From Burkholderia catarinensis (lineage in GTDB: Bacteria > Pseudomonadota > Gammaproteobacteria > Burkholderiales > Burkholderiaceae): 64,000 nt of DNA. The DNA lies in the NCBI RefSeq assembly GCF_001883705.2, contig NZ_MDEQ02000026.1, forward strand, positions 1 through 64,000. Direction: 5' to 3'. Shown here one piece after another: positions 34,688 through 42,131 of the stretch. Position 1 is the first letter of the stretch; each line of letters begins with the position of its first letter. Below the pieces are notes generated by a model, which was not told where the DNA came from, did no database searches, and was given only the letters and a program-made list of their open reading frames with translations. The position numbers and the translations under genes are program-made.

Positions 34688-35518
34688 CTAGTTCGCGGCG
34701 CGCGCCGCCAGCCGCGCGAACAGCGCGTCGAGATCGAATCCCGCCGTATCGATGCCGATCGTGTCGCGCAGGCACACGGCCCATTCGGCTGCATTGTCGA
34801 ACGTGACCGTGCGCCCGGCCCCCGCGGCATCGCGCAGCGTCAGCACGGTATTGAACAGCGCCGCGCGGCCGTCCGGCAGCACGCGGCACGCGATCAGGTC
34901 GTTCACGAAGATCGATTCGGGATACGTCGACGTGAACCAGTTCGCGGCGTCGTAATCGATCCATTCGGCCGGTTTCAGCGAAAAGCGGTAGGTCGTCTGC
35001 CAGCCGTCCGGGATCTCGAACTGCATGTCGAATTCGCCGTCGACCGGCGCGTCGATTACACGAAACGCGCCGTGCGGCGTCAGTTGCCGCTCGCCCGGCA
35101 CGAAGCGCAGCGGCGTGGTCAGCGTCGCGCTGCCGAAGCCGATGTCCGCGAGCCACACCGCGCCGTCGAGATCGATGCGCAGCAGCATGTGCGTCTGCGC
35201 GGTGACGATCTCGGGCGGCCGCATCCAGCGCACGCGCCCGATCAGCGGCGTCACGCGAAAGCCGATCGTCGTAAGCGCGGTGTAGAACACCTTGTTCAGT
35301 TCGAAGCAGTAGCCGCCGCGGCGGCGTTCGATCACCTTGTCGACGAGCGCGGGCAGGTCGAGCGCGACGCGCGCGCCGGTCAGCGGATTGAGGTTCTCGA
35401 ACGGGATCGCCTGCGGATGCAGCAGATGCAGCCGGCGCAGCACGTCGAGCGTCGGCTCGGCCGGGCCATCGTAGCCGATGCGGGAGAAATAGCGCGAGAG
35501 GTCGAACGAGTCAGTCAT
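34688..35518 (-). CDS. nat: Arylamine N-acetyltransferase
   Basis: A 276-residue cytosolic acetyltransferase of normal length. The Cys-His-Asp triad can be read: Cys71 in RRRGGYCFELN, His110 in TAQTHMLLRID and Asp125 in VWLADIGFG. It transfers acetyl from acetyl-CoA to arylamines and hydrazines by a ping-pong mechanism. The start is the ATG before TDSFDLSRYF; the longer open frame upstream has no NAT similarity. It stands alone on the minus strand. Confidence 0.93.
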   Translation of the reverse strand: MTDSFDLSRYFSRIGYDGPAEPTLDVLRRLHLLHPQAIPFENLNPLTGARVALDLPALVDKVIERRRGGYCFELNKVFYTALTTIGFRVTPLIGRVRWMRPPEIVTAQTHMLLRIDLDGAVWLADIGFGSATLTTPLRFVPGERQLTPHGAFRVIDAPVDGEFDMQFEIPDGWQTTYRFSLKPAEWIDYDAANWFTSTYPESIFVNDLIACRVLPDGRAALFNTVLTLRDAAGAGRTVTFDNAAEWAVCLRDTIGIDTAGFDLDALFARLAARAAN

Positions 35519-35640
35519 GAACCGGCACCGATAAAAGGGACACGCCACGATAGCATCGCGCGACACCCCCATGTTGTGCGGGGCAATTGCCCGTCGGCGC
35601 GCGCGATGCCGGCACCGCATCGCGCGCGCACCCGCCAACG

Positions 35641-36327
35641 TTACGGCAGCAGCTTCAGCGCGGACGATGCGACCGACGGCACCGAAATGCCCTGGCTCGT
35701 CGCGAACTGCACGGCCTGGCCGAGCGTCGCCGCGAGCGACTGCAACTGGCCCGGCGCGCTTTGCGCAATATACGACGCGGCCTGCATGTTCTGCGGATTC
35801 AGGCCCGACTGCAGCAACGACGCCGCGCTCGTCGAACCGAGATTGCCGAGCCCCGACTGCAGTTGCGAATACTGCGTGAGCCCCTGCCCGAGCGACGCGA
35901 GGCCGTTGCTGAACGCCTGCTTGTCGATCGGGCCGTGCGTCGCGCCGCCGCTCGCGAACGCCTGGCCGAGCGCCTGCGACACCGACTGCTGCGCGCCGCC
36001 CATCTGCGACAGCGCGGCCGGCGTCAGCGCATCGCCGCCGGACAGCTGGCTCGCGGCCTGCTGCGCCTGCCCTGCCGCGCCGGTCAGCCCCATCGCCGAT
36101 GCCAGCGAAGACTGGCCGGACAGCGCCTGCCGGTTCGCGCCGACATAGGCCTGCAGCAGTTGCGCGACGCCGCCCTGCGCGGGTGCGGCCTGCTGCTGGC
36201 CGCCGCCGAGCAGCGACGCGCCGATCGATTGCAGGTCGAGCTGCGCGTGCGCGGCACCGCTCACCAGCATGCCGAACGCGATGCCTGCCGAGGCCAGGTG
36301 CCGGCCCGTCGCGCGAATGTGCTTCAT
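35641..36327 (-). CDS. Exported Gln/Ala/Ser/Gly-rich protein of unknown function
   Basis: A 228-residue protein with a signal peptide (residues 1-28, cleavage AHA before QLDLQSIG), so it is periplasmic or secreted. The mature part is low in complexity, rich in A, Q, S, G and L, with no cysteine and no charged clusters. Segments such as GVAQLLQAYVGANRQALSGQ and LQSLAATLGQAVQFATSQG suggest amphipathic helices. It is reminiscent of other small exported Burkholderia proteins, but no named domain is recognised. The start is the ATG before KHIRATGRHL. Confidence 0.7.
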   Translation of the reverse strand: MKHIRATGRHLASAGIAFGMLVSGAAHAQLDLQSIGASLLGGGQQQAAPAQGGVAQLLQAYVGANRQALSGQSSLASAMGLTGAAGQAQQAASQLSGGDALTPAALSQMGGAQQSVSQALGQAFASGGATHGPIDKQAFSNGLASLGQGLTQYSQLQSGLGNLGSTSAASLLQSGLNPQNMQAASYIAQSAPGQLQSLAATLGQAVQFATSQGISVPSVASSALKLLP

Positions 36328-36744
36328 GTGTTTCCCTCGTGCCCGAATGATTGAGGCCGTTATTGTCGAAGCGCGTCGCGCGCCGCCGCAACGACTGAAA
36401 CACATCGAAACGAAATCACGCCGCGCGGCCGCTTGCAATTCTGCGACCGGCCGGCATCGTCGCGCGGATTCGTCCGCGTTTGCCGCGCGATATCGCACGG
36501 GTGCCGGGATTCGTTCTCCGGCTGCATCAATGACGGCGGCGTCCGGCCTTCGCAAGCGTCGCGGCGCACGCAGCGCCGTCGCGCGGCGCCGTGGCAACGC
36601 GTCCATGGCCGACGCGAGGCACGCCGACAGGCATCACGTCCGCGGATCGCAGCAAAACGGGCAGCCCGCCGCCGCCCGTTTCGTTGCCGTTCGCCGTTCG
36701 CCGTTCGCCAGTCGCCCGCTACCGGCTTCCCGCCGGCCGCGACG
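36328..36744. other. Intergenic stretch with a 7-bp tandem repeat
   Basis: About 417 bases between the exported protein and amidase genes show no plausible gene. GCCGTTC is repeated three times in tandem at 36686-36706 with a variant GCCAGTC next, close to the amidase stop codon. Confidence 0.5.
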
Positions 36745-38229
36745 TTACGCGGCCATCCAGGTCGGCACCCGCCGGGCCACCCAGTCGGCCGCCTGCTCGT
36801 AGCCGCGCGCGAGCTGCAGCACGGCGAGATCGGCGCGCGGACGCCCGATCAGCTGCATCCCCATCGGCAGCCCCGCGTCGTTGAAGCCGACCGGCACGTT
36901 GATTACCGGGCAGCCGGCCAGCGTCCACGGCACGACCGTTTCCATCCAGCGGTGATAGGTGTCCATCGCGCGGCCCGCGATCTCCTTCGGCCAGCGCTGA
37001 TCGACGTCGAACGGGAACACCTGCGCGGTCGGCGCCGCGATGAAGTCGTAGCGGTCGAAGAAGCTCAGCACGGCCTGATGCCACGCGGTGCGCTCGACGC
37101 TCGCATCGAACACGGCCGCGCCCTGCATCGCGAGCAGCCCTTCGACCTCGTAGATCGCCTCGGGCTTCAGCAACGCGCGCCGCGCCGGGTCGCGATAGTG
37201 CGCGAGCAGCCCGCCGCCGGACAGCAGATGCCGGTGCGCAAGCCACAGGCGCCAGATCCGGTCGGGCGCGAACGCCGGCAGTGCGGCATCGACGTCGCAG
37301 CCGATCTCGCGCAGCGTCGCCAGCCCCTGTTCGCACTGCGCGAGCACGCCGGCCTCGGTCGCGAGATAGCCGTTCCAGTCGCCGACCCACGCGACGCGCT
37401 TGCCGCGCAGGTCAGCGTCGAGCGGCTGCGCGAACACGGCCGGATCTTCCGCGAGCGACAGCGGATCGTTGCGGTCGTAGCCGGCCTGGATCGCGAGCAA
37501 CTGCGCGACGTCGCCGACCGTGCGGCCCATCGGTCCTTCGATGCCGAGCTGCTGCACGAACACGTCGACGCCCGGCCAGCGCGGCACACGGCCCTGCGAC
37601 GGGCGGAAGCCGTAGATGTTGCAGAACGCGGCCGGATTGCGCAGCGAACCGCCGAAATCGCTGCCGTCCGCCACCGGCAGCATCCGCGACGCGAGCGCCG
37701 CCGCCGTGCCGCCGCTGCTGCCGCCGGCGCTCTTCGTCAGGTCGTACGGATTGCGTGTCGCGCCGTAGACCTCGTTGAACGTGTGCGAGCCGAGCCCGAA
37801 CTCAGGCGTGTTGGTCTTGCCGATGAAGATCGCGCCGGCCGCGCGCATCCGCGCGACGCCCACGGAATCGGCCTGCGGCACGTTCTCGCGGAAGATCGGC
37901 GAACCGTAGGTCGTCCGCAGCCCCGTCGTCATCGCCAGATCCTTCGGCGCCTGCGGCATCCCGTGCATCCAGCCGTGGTACTCGCCGCGCGCCAGCGCGG
38001 CATCCTTTTCCGCGGCCTCGGCGAGCAACGCATCGCGGTCGCGCAGCGCGACGATCGCATTGACCGCGCCGTTCACGCGCTCGATGTGATCGAGATACGC
38101 GCGCATCGTCTCGACGCACGACACCGCCTTGCCGCGGATCGCCGCCGCGAGCTCGCCTGCCGACAGGCGCACGATCGGATCGACGGGAATGGAAGCGGGA
38201 GCGAGAAGCTGCGGGGCGCCGTGCGGCAT
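36745..38229 (-). CDS. Amidase (amidase-signature family)
   Basis: A 494-residue amidase-signature enzyme that hydrolyses a carboxylic amide to acid and ammonia. The catalytic Lys96 (APKDLAM), the cis-Ser in KSAGGSSGGTAAALA at 166-180 and the nucleophile Ser196 in DGSDFGGSLRNPAAF are all present. The C-terminal region has PTAQVFPFD and VINVPVGFNDAGLPMGMQLI. It is likely cytosolic; the specific amide is unknown. The ATG at 38229 opens toward a long intergenic stretch that contains a perfect palindrome. Confidence 0.92.
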   Translation of the reverse strand: MPHGAPQLLAPASIPVDPIVRLSAGELAAAIRGKAVSCVETMRAYLDHIERVNGAVNAIVALRDRDALLAEAAEKDAALARGEYHGWMHGMPQAPKDLAMTTGLRTTYGSPIFRENVPQADSVGVARMRAAGAIFIGKTNTPEFGLGSHTFNEVYGATRNPYDLTKSAGGSSGGTAAALASRMLPVADGSDFGGSLRNPAAFCNIYGFRPSQGRVPRWPGVDVFVQQLGIEGPMGRTVGDVAQLLAIQAGYDRNDPLSLAEDPAVFAQPLDADLRGKRVAWVGDWNGYLATEAGVLAQCEQGLATLREIGCDVDAALPAFAPDRIWRLWLAHRHLLSGGGLLAHYRDPARRALLKPEAIYEVEGLLAMQGAAVFDASVERTAWHQAVLSFFDRYDFIAAPTAQVFPFDVDQRWPKEIAGRAMDTYHRWMETVVPWTLAGCPVINVPVGFNDAGLPMGMQLIGRPRADLAVLQLARGYEQAADWVARRVPTWMAA

Positions 38230-38441
38230 GCGGGTCTCCTGGAATCGGAATGGAATGGCGGGCCGCGTGGCGGCGGCGGTCGCTCCCGGACCGGCAGGAG
38301 GGGCCGCGCCGCGGCCGATTCACTACTCTACGCGACGCCGGATCGGCGACCTCCGATATTTTCCGCCGCGATTCATTGCGGATCCGACTAAATCGGCGCG
38401 ACGGGCAACGGGTCGCCCGCGCCGTCCCGGCCAATGAAATC

Positions 38442-38457
38442 GTTTATGCGCATAAAC
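38442..38457. promoter_or_regulatory. 16-bp perfect palindrome in the amidase/universal-stress-protein interval
   Basis: GTTTATGCGCATAAAC reads the same on both strands and is followed by an AT-rich run. It lies in the 368-bp divergent interval 38230-38597, which holds no gene. A dimeric regulator (GntR or MarR type) could bind here to control the amidase, the stress protein or both. Confidence 0.5.
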
Positions 38458-38597
38458 TTAAATTTCTTATATTTCTAATAGGCGCCACACGAGACGGCAC
38501 GCGTTAACGACATTTTTACGCGGTCGCCCGATCTCTTTAGATGGTTCGGCCCGGCGGCGCGCTACGCTGGAATCACCTCGTTCCCTGGACAACGTTC

Positions 38598-39032
38598 ATG
38601 CTCAAGCTGCTGGTTCCGGTCGGTCACTCGCCACGCTCGCTGCAGGCGGTTCGCCACGCGACATTCCTGTATCGCGAACGATGCGCATCGGAGATCGTGC
38701 TGATCAATGTCCAGGCGCCGCTCGAGTCGACGCGGCTCGAGGCCTACCATCCGCTGTCGCGACTGCGGTCGATCGAGGAGAAGTTCGCGTCCGACGATCT
38801 GGCCCAGGCGGAGCGGATTCTGCAGGAAGCCGGCGTCAAGTACAGCGTCGTGATGAAGGTGGGCCGGGTGGCCGATACGATCGCGGCCGTGGCGGCCGAG
38901 ACCGGCTGCGACGAGATCGTGGTGGTCGCGCCGAGGCATGATCCGCTTCATGCGCTGATGTCGGTGTTCCGCCGCAGCGTGATGGACCGGCTCGTGCGGA
39001 TTTCGAATGTGCCTGTGACGGCCGTGCAATGA
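38598..39032 (+). CDS. Universal stress protein (UspA fold)
   Basis: A 144-residue Usp-domain protein starting LKLLVPVGHSPRSLQAV, with VLINVQAP and the end VVVAPRHDPLHALMS... RISNVPVTAVQ. The ATP-binding signature G-x2-G-x9-G-[ST] is absent: the corresponding region reads APRHDPLHALMSVFRRSVMD. It is therefore probably of the non-nucleotide-binding UspA type. The start is the ATG before LKLLVP. No partner gene follows on the plus strand. Confidence 0.85.
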   Translation: MLKLLVPVGHSPRSLQAVRHATFLYRERCASEIVLINVQAPLESTRLEAYHPLSRLRSIEEKFASDDLAQAERILQEAGVKYSVVMKVGRVADTIAAVAAETGCDEIVVVAPRHDPLHALMSVFRRSVMDRLVRISNVPVTAVQ

Positions 39033-39166
39033 CGGTGATATCGCCCGGCGGCGCGGCGGCGGCCGGTCGCATGACGGGCCGCGGGTTTGCACCGGTGGCG
39101 TTCGAATGAGTAGCGCAGCACGTACGCGCGTCGCGCGTCACACGCGTACCGGCCTTCGCGCAGCGC

Positions 39167-39277
39167 TTATTCGATGACCTTGCGCCAGAACACGAAATAA
39201 GCGGCTGCCGAAGACGCAACGAGCAAAATTGCCCACATCGGAGCGAGACTGATCAGGACGGAAGAGACGTTAAGCAT
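39167..39277 (-). CDS. 36-residue single-pass membrane peptide
   Basis: A small open frame starting at ATG 39277 with AGGA 8 nt upstream. The peptide MLNVSSVLISLAPMWAILL is followed by VASSAAAYFVFWRKVIE and the stop. It has one hydrophobic helix (about residues 6-30), then aromatic and basic residues (YFVFWRK), the pattern of small inner-membrane proteins that sit beside larger complexes. No large partner gene adjoins it, so its function is unknown. Confidence 0.6.
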   Translation of the reverse strand: MLNVSSVLISLAPMWAILLVASSAAAYFVFWRKVIE

Positions 39278-39687
39278 TTGGATTCCTCACTATTTCGATA
39301 GCGATGTTCAACACGCACCTGCTTGCCGGAACCGATGCATTCATCCGCGATCTCGTTCCGTCAAATCATGGATTCATGCTATCGCCTCGAGCGGCGACAC
39401 GACCGCCCCCGCCTGCCCGGACCCTGACATTCGTCAAACTCGCGTAATTCACACGCCTGCCGCGCGGAAATCCGTCGCACGATTGCGTCGCCGCACATCC
39501 GGCTTCGTCCGCCGGTCGCATTGAAGCCGCTGGCCGCCGACCCGAAAGCCCTTTTACGCGTAAACCACGAGAAACGGGACAGGATCACCCTGCCCCCGCC
39601 ACCATTTCAGCAGACGTTTACCGGGGGAACCCCCAAGTGCGTCGTCAAACGTGTCCGCGTTACGCTCGAGCAACGAGGAGACGAACC
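39278..39687. other. Intergenic stretch with a 12-bp palindrome
   Basis: About 410 bases without a convincing gene. A perfect palindrome TTTACGCGTAAA lies at 39553-39564, and GGGACAGG/CCTGCCC at about 39577-39597 can form a short hairpin upstream of the next gene. Confidence 0.5.
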
Positions 39688-39936
39688 ATGAGACGAGCCG
39701 TACATATCGCTGTTTTCGCGCTGCTGGCGTATCTCATCGGCGATCGCGCAATCCTGCACGCGCAGGGCCGCGACACCAGCCCGCTCGCGTGCGAGCAAGG
39801 CGCCGCGCAGGTGAAGGTCGACGCGCTCGGCCGCGGCTTCGGAGAAGCAGCCGCCAGCAGCCAGGGCGAAGCATTCATGTCGGGCTGCCTGGTGACGGGA
39901 CGAAGCAACCAGGACGTCGCGATGGCCGCTCGCTGA
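39688..39936 (+). CDS. Small exported protein of unknown function
   Basis: An 82-residue protein with a signal peptide (RRAVHIAVFALLAYLIGDRA, cleavage near HA before QGRDT). The mature ~57 residues contain two cysteines, Cys35 and Cys67, which could form a disulfide in the periplasm. AGGAG lies 7 nt before the ATG, which fixes the start. No family recognised. Confidence 0.65.
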   Translation: MRRAVHIAVFALLAYLIGDRAILHAQGRDTSPLACEQGAAQVKVDALGRGFGEAAASSQGEAFMSGCLVTGRSNQDVAMAAR

Positions 39937-40461
39937 CGCGCGTCCGGCGGCAAGCCGGCTGCGCTCGAAATCGTGAACGCAGGCGTCGATTCGCGCCGTT
40001 CGCCGTCACTTTCCCGATCGACGTTTCGACGGATGTCACCACCCGGACGCCGGTCACGCCGAACGTCTGCTCGTGGTCCGTGCGGCCGCCGGGAAGCCGC
40101 AGCCGCATCGACAACTGCGCCATCCTTGCCGCACCGGCCAAACCAGTCGATCAAGCAGCCTATGCAGCACTTTGCCGCCGACATGAGCCGGCATGTCGCC
40201 CACGATCTCGCACGAACAGTGGCCGGGCCATGGTTCGAATACTCGTCGCGGGCATCGCCTTGCACCGAAGGCGGAATCGGGCACAGCGGCTTGTCGGCGC
40301 CCGCGTCGCGCGCGCCGCTGTCGCTCGCTTCGCGCGGCGCCTGTTCAAATGCCGCATGAAACGGGCGGTCGAGCACCGGATTTCCGCTACAGTGGCTTGC
40401 CCGGCGCCTCCGGCCTCCGCGTCGAGACTCCGCTTCATCTACAACGACAGCCAATCCAGAG
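39937..40461. other. Intergenic stretch without a recognised gene
   Basis: 525 bases between the small exported protein and the NTF2-like gene. Open frames on both strands were read and none looks like a protein: they are arginine- and proline-rich shadows of GC-rich DNA. Confidence 0.5.
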
Positions 40462-40935
40462 ATGAGCCATCCGAACACCGAGTTGATCCAGCGCTTCTAC
40501 ACGGCCTTCCAGCAGCGCGACATCGACGCGATGCTCGCCTGCTATGCCGACGACGTCGTCTTCGGCGATCCCGCGTTCGGCGAACTGCGCGGCGAGCTCG
40601 CACGCGACATGTGGCGCATGCTGGTAGCGCGTGCGCAGGAGTTTTCATTGACGTTCGGCGAAGTCGCTGCGGACGAACAAGCCGGGCGCGCGGAGTGGAT
40701 CGCGCACTACCGGTTCACCGCGACCGGCCGGATGGTGGTCAACCGGATCGACGCGCGATTCCGGTTCCGCGACGGGCTCATCGTCGAGCATCGCGACAGT
40801 TTCGACCTGTGGCGCTGGGCGCGTCAGGCGCTTGGGCTCAAAGGCGCGCTGCTCGGCTGGACGCCTTTCATGCAACGCGCGATCCGCGCGCAGGCACGGA
40901 AGAATCTCGACGCGTATCGAGCCCGGCGGAAATAG
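40462..40935 (+). CDS. NTF2/SnoaL-like fold protein
   Basis: A 157-residue protein of the nuclear transport factor 2 superfamily. It starts NTELIQRFYTAFQQRDIDAM and continues ACYADDVVFGDPAFGELRG, RAEWIAHYRFTATGRMV and FRFRDGLIVEHRDSFDLWRW. Members are small polyketide cyclases, isomerases or binding proteins; the conserved Asp/His pockets do not decide which. The C-terminal ~40 residues are a basic helical extension. It is convergent with the next gene by 22 bp. Confidence 0.85.
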   Translation: MSHPNTELIQRFYTAFQQRDIDAMLACYADDVVFGDPAFGELRGELARDMWRMLVARAQEFSLTFGEVAADEQAGRAEWIAHYRFTATGRMVVNRIDARFRFRDGLIVEHRDSFDLWRWARQALGLKGALLGWTPFMQRAIRAQARKNLDAYRARRK

Positions 40936-40957
40936 CGCACGGGCGGGACACGCGCCG

Positions 40958-41722
40958 CTATGGCTGCATCGTCGCGTTGATCAGGTCGTAGGCCATGTCC
41001 GGCAGGATGCCGTCCGGATTCTTGAGGCGGTACTGGCGATACCAGCTTGCGTCGGCCTCGGGATGCGGGCCGGCGAGCCCGACGCGCCCTTTGCCGTAGC
41101 GGTACGTCGCGGCCGCGATATCGCGGTTCGGATAGGTCGCCAGCACGACACCGCCGGAGCCGGCCGGAGCGGCCGGGAGCATCGCGCCGTCCTGGAAATA
41201 GATCCAGCGCTTTTCCCCGCGCCATACGACCGGCGTCACCGTGTCCGCGATACCGTGAATCGTCGAGCCCGGCCGCCCGACCTCGGAGTCGATCTCGCCG
41301 GCGACCAGCCCGAAACCCTGCTCGCCTGCCAGATACGCGCCCATGCAGAGGCCCAGGTATCGCCCGCCGTTCGATACATATTGCCGCACGGCCTCGATCG
41401 AATGCTTCCCGATGCCGGCTGCCGCGCCGGGGATGTCCTGCCCGCCGCCGGGCTGCACATATAACGCGGCACCGGCCAGCGCCGCGGGCGTGATCCCGAG
41501 CTTTTCCGCCGGCCCGACATAGATCACCCGGAACCGGTAGTCCGATTCCCGCAGGCGCCCGGCAATCGCCTCGGGGCAGCCGTCGCACGCGGCAGGGCCG
41601 CGATAGACCAGCGCGACGGGCCGGCTGGCCGCGCCACGCGTTTCGTCGCCGGTCGTGGCCGCCTGAACGACCGACGACGCGACGAGCGACATCATCAAAA
41701 AAATCGAATCCCTGGATCGCAT
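40958..41722 (-). CDS. Exported BPL_N-domain (glutamine-amidotransferase-like) protein
   Basis: A 254-residue protein with a signal peptide (SIFLMMSLVASSVVQAA) and a class I glutamine-amidotransferase-like fold of the BPL_N type (the N-terminal domain of eukaryotic biotin-protein ligase). The candidate nucleophile is Cys126 in GGRYLGLCMGAYLAG, and the preceding PGGGQDIPGA is the usual glycine-rich loop. No ligase domain follows. An amidase or peptidase-like role in the periplasm is possible but unproven. An ATG at 41749 could give a slightly longer leader. Confidence 0.78.
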   Translation of the reverse strand: MRSRDSIFLMMSLVASSVVQAATTGDETRGAASRPVALVYRGPAACDGCPEAIAGRLRESDYRFRVIYVGPAEKLGITPAALAGAALYVQPGGGQDIPGAAAGIGKHSIEAVRQYVSNGGRYLGLCMGAYLAGEQGFGLVAGEIDSEVGRPGSTIHGIADTVTPVVWRGEKRWIYFQDGAMLPAAPAGSGGVVLATYPNRDIAAATYRYGKGRVGLAGPHPEADASWYRQYRLKNPDGILPDMAYDLINATMQP

Positions 41723-42000
41723 GTTCTTGCCCGACCGATTCAAAGGCATCGCTGCCGCTCGGGACGAATCGACCGGCACGTGTCGAGGCTCGCCCCTCCT
41801 TCCAGAAACCTGATTGCAAGCATCCTGAAATGGAGCGTAGGCGCGCGGAAGCGCCGCATGTGTACCGTTTTCTTGCGTGCTTGTGCAGATATGTGTAGCG
41901 CCGGCAACCGGAATCGGTGCCCGGAAGCCGCCCTCCACACCAGGCCCGACAAGGCCGACGCCCCATTGCCACCGCGATCCCCTGTGTCTTGCATCTCAAC

Positions 42001-42051
42001 TCTTATATAAGACATAAGACATTTGACGTTACAGTGCATTGAGATTAGAAT
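42001..42051 (+). promoter_or_regulatory. acnB promoter with palindromic operator and tandem repeat
   Basis: TTGACG (42023-42028), 17 bp, TAGAAT (42046-42051) is a strong promoter giving a leader of about 74 nt. Just upstream are the perfect palindrome TCTTATATAAGA (42001-42012) and the tandem ATAAGACATAAGACAT (42008-42023), so a GntR-like dimer could bind next to the -35. The rest of the 409-bp interval holds no gene. Confidence 0.6.
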
Positions 42052-42131
42052 CCCGCTCAAAGCAGTGCCTGGAACAGCCCCGGAGTGCCGGCAAGGCCTT
42101 CCCCTCAAACGCAATATCAGCAGGTCTCCCC

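Noticed and set aside
36686..36713. Tandem GCCGTTC repeat
   Set aside because: Only three exact copies; too short to call a functional repeat or CRISPR-like element.
39122..39149. GTACGCG/CGCGTAC inverted repeat between the universal stress gene and the membrane peptide
   Set aside because: Could be a bidirectional terminator, but the stem is short, the loop is 14 nt and there is no T-run.
39937..40461. Several 70-130 codon frames on both strands in the 525-bp gap
   Set aside because: Low-complexity Arg/Pro/Ala translations, no ribosome sites, no recognisable domain.
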